Under the pieces are notes generated by a model. That model saw only the letters and a program-made list of their open reading frames with translations, was not told the origin of the DNA and made no database searches. DNA of 5,044 nt from Phycisphaerae bacterium (GTDB lineage Bacteria > Planctomycetota > Phycisphaerae > JAJVII01), in the NCBI GenBank assembly GCA_028706835.1, contig JAQTVL010000365.1, forward strand, positions 1 through 5,044, given 5' to 3'. The translations under genes were made by a program, and so were the position numbers. Positions 1 to 5,044 of this stretch are shown here, piece after piece (position 1 is the stretch's first letter; every line of letters begins with the position of its first letter).

Positions 1-332
<332 letters not shown>

Positions 333-337
333 ATTGG

Positions 338-344
338 CTCCCTC
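338..344 (-). promoter_or_regulatory. Ribosome binding site of hslU
   Basis: On the minus strand this reads GAGGGAG, a purine-rich Shine-Dalgarno match 5 nt before the ATG at 332. It favours that start over the in-frame ATG at 353, which would place this sequence inside the coding region. Confidence 0.6.
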
Positions 345-371
345 GCCAGACATGATACCAGCGTTTACAAT
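343..371 (+). promoter_or_regulatory. Possible trmB promoter, placed for a leaderless transcript
   Basis: TACAAT at 366-371 matches the -10 consensus at 5 of 6 positions. TCGCCA at 343-348 matches TTGACA at 4 of 6 with a 17-bp spacer. The -10 box ends 7 nt before the ATG at 379, so transcription would begin at or next to that A. This would explain why no Shine-Dalgarno sequence is visible before any of the three candidate trmB start codons. Confidence 0.4.
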
Positions 372-380
372 GTCGGCCAT
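352..380 (-). promoter_or_regulatory. Possible hslU promoter
   Basis: The minus strand shows TATCAT at 357-352 (5 of 6 to a sigma-70 -10 box). A weak -35 candidate, ATGGCC at 380-375, matches 3 of 6 with 17-bp spacing. Transcription would begin near 345, leaving a short leader that still contains the GAGGGAG site. Read by eye only; it overlaps the start of trmB. Confidence 0.3.
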
Positions 381-1005
381 GGCGGAAACGCAAAACGAGA
401 AGCTGCCGGTCGAGAAGATCATCGTCGAACTGGAGTCCCTGCCCAAGCCGACAGACCTGTCCGGCGTGTTCAGTCGGCCGGCGCCTGTCGAGTTGGAGGT
501 CGGCATCGGCAAGGGCGGCTTCCTGCTGGAGCAGGCCAAGGCCCGGGGCGAGGTGAACTTCTTCGGCATCGAGTGGGCCAACGAGTTCTTCCGCTTCTCG
601 GCGGACCGCTATGCCCGCTGGGGGCTGACCAACATCCGCGTGATGCGGACCGACGCCCGGGCGTTCTTCGAGGCGTGGCTGTCGCCGGCCTGCCTGGACG
701 CGGTCCACGTCTACTTTCCCGACCCCTGGCCGAAGAAGCGGCACCACAAGCGGCGGTTCTTCCGGGCCGAAACGATCGAGGCGGTCGTGCGGGCGCTCAA
801 GCCCGGCGGGCGTCTTTTTGTCGCGACCGACCACGCGGAGTACTGGGCGGTGATCCAGCCGCTGCTCAGCAGCCGGGCGGACCTGGAGGAGATAGAATTC
901 CCCACGAACTTCGCCAAACCCGGCGAGGTGGTGGGCACGAACTTCGAGCGGAAGTACATCAAGGAAGGCCGAACGTTCTACAAGATAGCGCTGCGGAAGA
1001 GGTAA
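379..1005 (+). CDS. trmB: tRNA (guanine-N7-)-methyltransferase TrmB
   Basis: TrmB uses S-adenosylmethionine to make m7G at position 46 in the variable loop of tRNAs, in the cytoplasm. Seen, numbered from ATG 379 (208 aa, near the usual bacterial size): the SAM-binding glycine loop VELEVGIGKGGF (37-48), FFGIEWANEFF after it, the family signature FPDPWPKKRHHKRR beginning at F113, KPGGRLFVATDHAEYW containing T150-D151, and the C-terminal TNFERKYIKEGRTFYK starting at T187, corresponding to the family's T-x-(Y/F)-E-x-(R/K) tRNA/substrate motif. The reading frame stays open far upstream, but that part is antisense to hslU and lacks TrmB similarity. In-frame starts at 352 (217 aa) and 370 (211 aa) also exist. 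None has a clear Shine-Dalgarno; 379 is preferred only because of the -10 box 7 nt upstream. The start is uncertain, the identity is not. Confidence 0.95.
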   Translation: MAETQNEKLPVEKIIVELESLPKPTDLSGVFSRPAPVELEVGIGKGGFLLEQAKARGEVNFFGIEWANEFFRFSADRYARWGLTNIRVMRTDARAFFEAWLSPACLDAVHVYFPDPWPKKRHHKRRFFRAETIEAVVRALKPGGRLFVATDHAEYWAVIQPLLSSRADLEEIEFPTNFAKPGEVVGTNFERKYIKEGRTFYKIALRKR

Positions 1006-1008
1006 TCC

Positions 1009-2709
1009 ATGAAGAGAGCGGCCCTGGTCCTGTTGGCGGCCCTGTTCGCCCTGCTATCGTCCGCCGTGCCGGCGCGGTCCGCCCCGCCGCGCGACGACCG
1101 ACCAAGGCTGGTCGTGCTGGTTGTTATCGACGGGCTCGGCTACGAGCGGCTGATGAGCGTGCGGGACAACTTCGCCGCGAAGGGGGCGTTCCACAAGATG
1201 CTCGACAGCGGGGCGGTCTACACCAACTGCCACCATCGCCATGCGTTCACCGAGACCGCCGTCGGACACGCGACCATGCTCACCGGGGCGTATCCGAGCG
1301 CCAACGGCATCGTCGGCAACTCGCACTGGGACCGCGAACTGGACGACATCTTCCCGGCGGTGTGGGACCCGACGTCGCTGCTGGTCGGCCTGCCGGCGGG
1401 CTTCAAGCAGCCGATGTACAAGATCGGCACAGGTGAGGCCGCCACCAGCCAACCCGCGGGGATGTCGCCGCGAAACCTGCTGGCGGCCACAGTCGGCGAC
1501 ATGCTCAAGCTGAGCACGCAAAAGAAGGCCCGCGTGTTCGGCCTGTCGGCGAAGGACCGGGCGGCCATCCTGACCGCGGGCCACGCAGCCGACGGGGCGT
1601 TCTGGTTCAACAGCAAGAGCGGCAACTGGATCACCAGCCGGCACTACATGGCGGAACTGCCCGCGTACCTCACCGAGTTCAATCGTAGCCGCGGCTTCGC
1701 CGCCTGGGCCGAGAAGACCTGGACGCCGCTGCTGGCGAAGGACAAGTACCGCACCTATCGCGACGACGACTACGCCTACGAGGAGGCCTGGCCGTTCACC
1801 GCCGGCTTCCCGCACGAGATCACGACCAGCTCGCCGAAGGCCTACAGCGAGGCGATGCTCACCAGCCCCTACGGCAACGAGATGATCCTGGACGTCGCGC
1901 GGATGGTGATCCAGAAGGAGCAGCTCGGAGTCGACGACGTGCCCGACCTGCTGGCCGTCAGCTTCTCGTGCAACGATTACGTGCATCACGGTTTCGGCCC
2001 GTTCAGCCTGGAGGCCCAGGACATGACGCTGCGAACCGACCTGATGATCGGCGAACTGGCCGCGGCGCTGGACAGGCAGTGCAAGGGCGCCTGGACAATG
2101 GTGGTCACGGCGGACCACGGCTTCAGCGAAAGCCCCGAGTGGCTGGAGGAGTTCGGCCTGCCGGCGGCACGCGGGGCGTTGAGCGGTTACGACAAACTGC
2201 TGGAAGCGAAGCTGGTCAAGGCGTTCGGCGAGCCGGCGGACAAGCGGAGCTACATCATGTTCGCCTCGGGCGACGAGGTGTTCCTCCGCCGCGACCTGCC
2301 GGAACTGGCCGGCGAGAAGTACCTCCAGGCCCAGCGGGTCGTCCGCGACGCGCTGCTGGAACTCAAGCCGGTCGTCGCCGCCTACACCCGCGAAACGCTG
2401 CTGGCCACCGGTGCGACCGATGGCCTGCTCGCCCAACTCCGCCGGACGTTCTATCCCCGGCTGAGCGGCGACGTGCTGTTCGTGACGATCCCGTCGAACC
2501 CGCAGAGCACGACGCCGGCCAACCACGGCACGCCCTGGCCGCACGATACGCACGTGCCGCTGATGCTGCTGGGCGAGGGCATCAAGCCAGGCCGATTCAC
2601 CCGCGACGTCTGCCCGACGGACATCGCCCCGACGCTGTCGCGCCTGCTGGACATCCCTGCACCGACGAGTTGCCAGGCGGAAGCGCTGCACGAGGCGATC
2701 GGCGAGTAG
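1009..2709 (+). CDS. Secreted PafA-type alkaline phosphatase (Thr nucleophile)
   Basis: A 566-aa predicted periplasmic zinc phosphomonoesterase of the alkaline phosphatase superfamily, resembling Elizabethkingia PafA. Residues 1-25 form a signal peptide: MKR, a leucine/alanine core, then VPARSA with cleavage around 22-25. All expected metal ligands and catalytic residues can be placed: D41 in VVIDG, nucleophile T83 in ETAVGHAT, D323 and H327 in NDYVHHGFG, D369-H370 in TADHG, and H506 in NHGTPWPHDTHVP. K182 and R184 in SAKDRAAIL match the Lys/Arg pair that PafA uses for monoester specificity, so a monoesterase is more likely than a nucleotide pyrophosphatase/diesterase. N104 in VGNSHWDR fits the phosphate-binding Asn. 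The ATG follows the trmB stop by 3 nt, and the purine-rich GGAAGAGG (995-1002) serves as ribosome site, so the two genes are probably cotranscribed and translationally coupled. Substrate and phosphate regulation cannot be read from the sequence. Confidence 0.93.
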   Translation: MKRAALVLLAALFALLSSAVPARSAPPRDDRPRLVVLVVIDGLGYERLMSVRDNFAAKGAFHKMLDSGAVYTNCHHRHAFTETAVGHATMLTGAYPSANGIVGNSHWDRELDDIFPAVWDPTSLLVGLPAGFKQPMYKIGTGEAATSQPAGMSPRNLLAATVGDMLKLSTQKKARVFGLSAKDRAAILTAGHAADGAFWFNSKSGNWITSRHYMAELPAYLTEFNRSRGFAAWAEKTWTPLLAKDKYRTYRDDDYAYEEAWPFTAGFPHEITTSSPKAYSEAMLTSPYGNEMILDVARMVIQKEQLGVDDVPDLLAVSFSCNDYVHHGFGPFSLEAQDMTLRTDLMIGELAAALDRQCKGAWTMVVTADHGFSESPEWLEEFGLPAARGALSGYDKLLEAKLVKAFGEPADKRSYIMFASGDEVFLRRDLPELAGEKYLQAQRVVRDALLELKPVVAAYTRETLLATGATDGLLAQLRRTFYPRLSGDVLFVTIPSNPQSTTPANHGTPWPHDTHVPLMLLGEGIKPGRFTRDVCPTDIAPTLSRLLDIPAPTSCQAEALHEAIGE

Positions 2710-2714
2710 GATAC

Positions 2715-2748
2715 GACGGGGAGAGTGGGTGAGGGGGAGACGGGGAGA
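2715..2748 (+). repeat. Purine-rich tract with a repeated 10-mer
   Basis: GACGGGGAGA occurs at 2715-2724 and again at 2739-2748, with a related GGGGGAGA at 2733-2740. The plus strand between them is almost all purine. It starts 5 nt after the phosphatase stop codon. The function is unknown; similar G-rich low-complexity runs occur as dispersed intergenic sequence in many environmental genomes (from memory). Confidence 0.55.
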
Positions 2749-2778
2749 AAACGAATGCGGCGGGCAGAACCGTTTAGC

Positions 2779-2798
2779 CGCAGGACCGAAGGTCCGCG
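2779..2798 (+). terminator. Hairpin downstream of the phosphatase gene (possible terminator or repeat element)
   Basis: CGC-A-GGACC-GAA-GGTCC-GCG folds into a 5-bp stem plus a 3-bp lower stem separated by one bulged A, with a GAA loop. Only TTT follows before a C, so as an intrinsic terminator it is weak. It may instead be part of a dispersed repeat or an mRNA 3' end structure. Confidence 0.4.
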
Positions 2799-2816
2799 TT
2801 TCAAGAGCACACTTTC

Positions 2817-2823
2817 GAGAAGG
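2817..2823 (+). promoter_or_regulatory. Ribosome binding site of the 3'-phosphoesterase gene
   Basis: GAGAAGG lies 8 nt before the ATG at 2832 but only 2 nt before an in-frame TTG at 2826, so it supports the ATG start. Confidence 0.55.
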
Positions 2824-2831
2824 CGTTGGCA

Positions 2832-3422
2832 ATGACAAACTCGAAACTGTCGGACTACGCGAAGAAACGCGACTTCGAGAAGACCCCCGAGCCCGCGGGC
2901 GAACCCGCCGCCGCCGCGCCGCCCGCCGACGCCCCCATCTTCGTCGTGCAGAAGCACGACGCCTCGCGGCTGCACTACGACTTCCGGCTCCAGATCGGCG
3001 ACACCATGCCGAGTTGGGCCGTGCCCAAGGGCCCGAGCATGAACCCGGCGGACAAGCGGCTGGCCGTCCACGTCGAGGACCACCCGATCGACTACGCGAG
3101 CTTCGAGGGCACCATCCCGGAGGCGGAGTACGGCGGCGGCACGGTGATGGTGTGGGACTTCGGCACGGTGACGTTCAAGGCGGAAGGCAAGACGCCGCAG
3201 GAATGGCTGGACGAAGGGTTGCTGGAGTTCGAGCTGCACGGCCAGAAGCTGAAGGGCAAGTGGAAGCTGATCCACACGAAGATGGGCGGCAGCGACAAGA
3301 ATTGGCTGCTGATGAAGCGCAAGGACGAATTCGCCACGGACCGCGACATCCTCAAGGACGAACCGAATTCCGCAAAGACCGGCCGGACGCTGGAGGAGAT
3401 CGCAAAGGGGAGCGAGACTTAG
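2832..3422 (+). CDS. Stand-alone LigD-type DNA 3'-phosphoesterase
   Basis: A 196-aa protein made of the phosphoesterase (PE) domain that forms one module of bacterial NHEJ ligase LigD. The domain removes 3'-phosphates and 3'-terminal ribonucleosides from DNA ends, leaving 3'-OH ends for repair. Residues 1-35 are a charged, then proline/alanine-rich leader; the PE domain covers about 36-168. Seen: QKHDASRLHYDFRL with H42, H48, D50 and R52; S61-W62; K66 in PKGPS; R76; and VHVEDHPIDY with H84 and Y88. As I recall, these positions coincide with the active-site numbering of Pseudomonas aeruginosa LigD. The downstream family pattern is FEGTIPEAEYGGG...WDFGT, where A98 replaces the usual glycine of IPxGxYG. 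The tail TGRTLEEIA (184-191) resembles the linker after PE in multidomain LigD. No ligase, polymerase or Ku gene is in the window. The stop codon overlaps a repeated sequence. The domain call is secure; the repair partner is unknown. Confidence 0.93.
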   Translation: MTNSKLSDYAKKRDFEKTPEPAGEPAAAAPPADAPIFVVQKHDASRLHYDFRLQIGDTMPSWAVPKGPSMNPADKRLAVHVEDHPIDYASFEGTIPEAEYGGGTVMVWDFGTVTFKAEGKTPQEWLDEGLLEFELHGQKLKGKWKLIHTKMGGSDKNWLLMKRKDEFATDRDILKDEPNSAKTGRTLEEIAKGSET

Positions 3423-3437
3423 CCCGGATTATTCACC
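3421..3437 (+). repeat. Direct repeat copy 1 (17 bp)
   Basis: AGCCCGGATTATTCACC matches 3486-3502 at 15 of 17 positions. Its first two bases are the last two of the phosphoesterase stop codon TAG, so repeat-like DNA begins exactly where the gene ends. Confidence 0.7.
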
Positions 3438-3461
3438 ACAGAGGGCACAGAGGGCGCAGAG
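3437..3461 (+). repeat. Short tandem repeat, 9-bp unit CACAGAGGG
   Basis: Two perfect units of CACAGAGGG are followed by a partial CGCAGAG, directly abutting direct repeat copy 1. From memory, CACAGAG-type intergenic repeats beginning with TTCACCACAGAG are scattered through many environmental bacterial genomes. There is no spacer structure, so it is not a CRISPR. Confidence 0.65.
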
Positions 3462-3485
3462 TCAATTGCAGACAAGAAGTCTATC

Positions 3486-3502
3486 AGCCCGCCTTATTCA
3501 CC
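3486..3502 (+). repeat. Direct repeat copy 2 (17 bp)
   Basis: AGCCCGCCTTATTCACC differs from copy 1 only at the two central bases. Here it leads into the inverted-repeat-rich segment rather than into CACAGAGGG repeats, so the two copies share a left end but have different bodies. Confidence 0.7.
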
Positions 3503-3604
3503 CAATCATGCATTTTGATTGCGAGCGCAGCTCCGTTCCAGCGTGGATATAGAGGGTGTTGAAAACCTCCCACGCCAGAGACGAAGCGATACCCAATGGG
3601 TGAA
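3497..3604. repeat. Inverted-repeat-rich segment, possible dispersed structured element
   Basis: Outer arms TTCACCCA (3497-3504) and TGGGTGAA (3597-3604) are exact inverted repeats. Between them lie three potential hairpins: CAATCA/TGATTG (3503-3521, 7-nt loop), GAGC/GCTC (3523-3533, 3-nt loop), and GCGTGG + GAGG pairing with CCTC + CCACGC (3541-3575, 10-nt loop, ATATA bulge on one side). The outer left arm overlaps hairpin 1 by two bases, so they can coexist only with a 6-bp outer stem. The segment is AT-richer than the neighbouring genes. No poly-T follows on either strand and no known RNA family is recognised. The individual stems are short, so chance pairing is possible. Confidence 0.4.
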
Positions 3605-3664
3605 CGACACGGATGGTTGTTCGAGCCGACATCAGCCGATCCATCAAGCTGCGTCAAGCCGATC

Positions 3665-3687
3665 CGCGAATCAGGGCAAGGTTCGCG
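3665..3687 (-). terminator. Hairpin just after the radical SAM stop codon
   Basis: CGCGAA (3665-3670) and TTCGCG (3682-3687) are exact inverted repeats around an 11-nt loop. On the minus strand the stem begins 2 nt after the TGA stop. No T-run follows, so it is either a weak or factor-assisted terminator or a 3'-end stabilising stem. Confidence 0.35.
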
Positions 3688-3689
3688 CG

Positions 3690-4718
3690 TCAGAACACCC
3701 CGGCGAGTTCCGTCCCGCAGGCCGGGCACTTGTTGCCTTCGACCAGGTGGGTCGCCCGGATCGTGTAACCCCGACGCTCGATCAGCGTCCGGCGGCAGGA
3801 GTGGCACCGGGTGGACTCGGTGTCGTCGCCGGCCCACAGGTTGCCGGCGTAGACGTAGCGCAGTCCCGCCGCCAGGCCGATCTCCACCGCCCGGCGGATG
3901 GTCGTCTCCGGCGTCGCGGGCTTGTCGGTCATCTTGTAGTCCGGGTGGAATCGCGACACGTGCCACGGCACGGACGGCTTGAGCTCCCTGGCGATGAACG
4001 TCGCCAGTTGCGTCAGCTCATCCTCCGAGTCGTTGGCCCCCGGGACGATCAGCGTGGTGATCTCGGTCCAGATGTCCGTCTTGTGAACGAGGTAGCGGAG
4101 CGTGTCGAGCACGGGGGCCAGCATCGCCTTGGCCGCCACCCGGTAATACTCGTCCGTGAATGCCTTCAGGTCCACGTTGATCGCGTGCAGGTAAGGCCGG
4201 ACGTATTCGATCGCCTCGATGGTCATAAAGCCGTTGGACACGAAGACGTTCTTCAGACCGCGGGCGGCCGCCAGTTTGGCGCAGTCGAAGGCGTATTCCA
4301 TGAAGATCGTCGGCTCGGTGTAGGTGTAGGCCATCGACTGGCAGCGGTCCTCGATGGCGGCCTGCACCATCGCTTCCGGCGGGACGGAGCGTCCCTGGAC
4401 CGCATGGAACTCCCGCGGGGCCTGCGATATCTCCCAGTTCTGGCAGAACGAGCAGCGGAAGTTGCAGCCGGCGCACGCGAGCGAGAATATCCGGCTGCCG
4501 GGGAGGAAGTGGAATAGTGGCTTCTTCTCGACCGGGTCGGTGTGCCAGCTCGTCACGGCATGGTAGTTCAGCGAGAACAGCTCGCCGCCGATGTTCTTGC
4601 GAATCTGGCAGACGCCGACGTGGTCCGGCTTGATCGAGCACCGGAACGCGCACAGGTCGCACCGGACGTCGTCGCCGGTTTCCTTGTGCCACAGCACAGC
4701 CTTGGCAACGGCGGACAT
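3690..4718 (-). CDS. AmmeMemoRadiSam-type radical SAM enzyme
   Basis: A 342-aa radical SAM protein related to pyruvate formate-lyase activating enzymes; the reaction of this family is unknown to me. Three metal-binding regions are visible. N-terminal cysteines C20, C23, C27 and C37 form CxxCxxxC...C. The radical SAM motif C85-x3-C89-x2-C92 (CNFRCSFCQNW) should hold the 4Fe-4S cluster that cleaves SAM. A C-terminal zinc ribbon uses C305/C308 and C331/C334 and ends CGTELAGVF. Between them, TYTEPTIFMEY and LKNVFVSNGFMT are typical of the family. The N-terminal cysteines, PFL-activase-like core and terminal ribbon together fit the group named for co-occurrence with AMMECR1 and Memo proteins, but neither partner is in the window. 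ATG 4718 is supported by AGGAG 6 nt upstream (4725-4729). The gene converges on the phosphoesterase gene. Length matches the family and I see no frameshift or missing catalytic cysteine. Confidence 0.94.
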   Translation of the reverse strand: MSAVAKAVLWHKETGDDVRCDLCAFRCSIKPDHVGVCQIRKNIGGELFSLNYHAVTSWHTDPVEKKPLFHFLPGSRIFSLACAGCNFRCSFCQNWEISQAPREFHAVQGRSVPPEAMVQAAIEDRCQSMAYTYTEPTIFMEYAFDCAKLAAARGLKNVFVSNGFMTIEAIEYVRPYLHAINVDLKAFTDEYYRVAAKAMLAPVLDTLRYLVHKTDIWTEITTLIVPGANDSEDELTQLATFIARELKPSVPWHVSRFHPDYKMTDKPATPETTIRRAVEIGLAAGLRYVYAGNLWAGDDTESTRCHSCRRTLIERRGYTIRATHLVEGNKCPACGTELAGVF

Positions 4719-4750
4719 GGCAAGCTCCTCGCGGGAACGGTCACGCCGGA

Positions 4751-4779
4751 ATTGTACGTCGCCGCGAACGGAGTTCCAG
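4751..4779 (-). promoter_or_regulatory. Possible promoter of the radical SAM gene
   Basis: In the 61-nt gap upstream of the gene the minus strand carries TACAAT at 4756-4751 (5 of 6 to a -10 box) and a weak -35 candidate CTGGAA at 4779-4774 (3 of 6, 17-bp spacing). Transcription would start near 4744, giving a leader of about 25 nt with the AGGAG site. It suggests the gene need not depend on readthrough from the VCBS-like gene. Confidence 0.3.
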
Positions 4780-5044
4780 TCACTTCCCCCGCTGATGCAC
4801 CACCAGCGAATCGCCCTGGAAATACAGCAGTTCCGCCTCGCCGTCGTTGTTCACGTCGAACAGGCCTATCACGCGGATCGCCTGCGGAATCCGGGCAACG
4901 GCGGGGCCGGCCGGCCACTTGAACCAACCCGGGATGGCCGCCTTGTCGCGGCCCCAGACTTCGTCGATGCCGTCGCCGTCCCAGTCGCAAACCAGGCCCA
5001 GCGGGTCCACCTCAACCACGTTCGCCCTCGGGGCAGCCAGCGCC
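4780..5044 (-). CDS. C-terminal end of a VCBS/FG-GAP-like repeat protein (runs off right edge)
   Basis: The last 87 codons plus the TGA stop of a longer gene; the frame stays open to the window edge, so the true start is outside. Two repeat-like blades are visible: CDWDGDGIDEVWGRD, and about 38 residues later FDVNNDGEAELLYFQGDSL. The spaced aspartates in DWDGDG and DVNNDG followed by a short beta strand are characteristic of VCBS/FG-GAP beta-propeller repeats, which commonly bind calcium in secreted or surface proteins. The N-terminal signal and any catalytic domain cannot be seen, so function is unknown. It is on the same strand as the radical SAM gene, 61 nt upstream; that spacing and the candidate promoter do not argue for a tight operon. 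A GTG at 5019 is in frame but is internal in this reading. Confidence 0.75.
   Translation of the reverse strand, partial: ALAAPRANVVEVDPLGLVCDWDGDGIDEVWGRDKAAIPGWFKWPAGPAVARIPQAIRVIGLFDVNNDGEAELLYFQGDSLVVHQRGK

Noticed and set aside
333..353. Alternative hslU start at the minus-strand ATG 353
   Set aside because: In frame and possible, but no Shine-Dalgarno precedes it, while GAGGGAG sits correctly before ATG 332.
573..1436. 287-codon plus-strand open frame across the trmB/phosphatase junction
   Set aside because: It overlaps both genes in another frame, crosses their real stop/start pair, and has only low-complexity Gly/Arg-rich sequence.
2826..2831. TTG start for the phosphoesterase gene
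   Set aside because: It adds only two residues and is 2 nt from GAGAAGG, too close for normal initiation. ATG 2832 is 8 nt away.
1054..2838. 594-codon open frame on the minus strand
   Set aside because: It is antisense to the phosphatase gene, whose motifs, signal peptide and ribosome site are all correct. The product is Arg/Val/Gly-rich without recognisable motifs, as expected from the opposite strand of GC-rich coding DNA.
3437..3461. CRISPR-like array
   Set aside because: The units are contiguous 9-mers without spacers, and no cas genes are present.
3497..3604. Integron attC site or tRNA gene
   Set aside because: The length and cloverleaf appearance suggested these, but I find no GTTRRRY/RYYYAAC core pair for attC, and no T-arm GTTCRA sequence or acceptor-stem arrangement for a tRNA.
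3634..3665. AGCCGATCC direct repeat (3634-3642 and 3657-3665)
   Set aside because: Only 9 bp, in a region already rich in similar words, and with no associated structure. Too weak to call.
3484..3966. 160-codon minus-strand open frame reaching into the repeat-rich spacer
   Set aside because: Most of it is an alternate frame of the radical SAM gene. The rest translates repeat-like DNA, and there is no family similarity I can name.
3519..4517. 332-codon plus-strand open frame
   Set aside because: Antisense to the radical SAM gene. The product is Arg/Val/Gly-rich with no family motif, whereas the minus frame has intact cysteine motifs.

Overview
The window is GC-rich DNA with strong G/C preference at third codon positions. 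It is densely packed with genes and has two short AT-richer intergenic stretches. I recognise six protein genes by family motifs: the 5' part of hslU, trmB, a secreted PafA-type alkaline phosphatase, a stand-alone LigD-type 3'-phosphoesterase, an AmmeMemoRadiSam-type radical SAM enzyme, and the C-terminal end of a protein with VCBS/FG-GAP-like repeats. This combination, together with repeat-like intergenic DNA, suggests an environmental member of the Planctomycetota or a related group. That placement is inference; nothing here is a taxonomic marker.

Layout: hslU runs leftward off the left edge and is divergent from trmB, with only a few dozen bases between the start codons. trmB and the phosphatase form a tight rightward pair (3-nt gap, Shine-Dalgarno overlapping the trmB stop). 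A 122-bp spacer (2710-2831) holds a purine-rich repeat and a hairpin. The 3'-phosphoesterase gene follows. A 267-bp spacer (3423-3689) then separates it from the convergent radical SAM gene. It contains a 17-bp imperfect direct repeat, a 9-bp tandem repeat and several inverted repeats. Upstream of the radical SAM gene on the same strand lies the end of the VCBS-like gene, which runs off the right edge.

Function: the genes do not form one pathway. hslU (proteolysis) and trmB (tRNA m7G46 methylation) are housekeeping genes. The phosphatase is exported for phosphate scavenging. The phosphoesterase cleans 3' ends during DNA repair. The radical SAM enzyme belongs to a conserved family of unknown reaction, and its usual AMMECR1 and Memo partners are absent from the window. 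I found no convincing new multi-gene system. The least explained DNA is the repeat-rich sequence on both sides of the phosphoesterase gene, especially 3421-3604.
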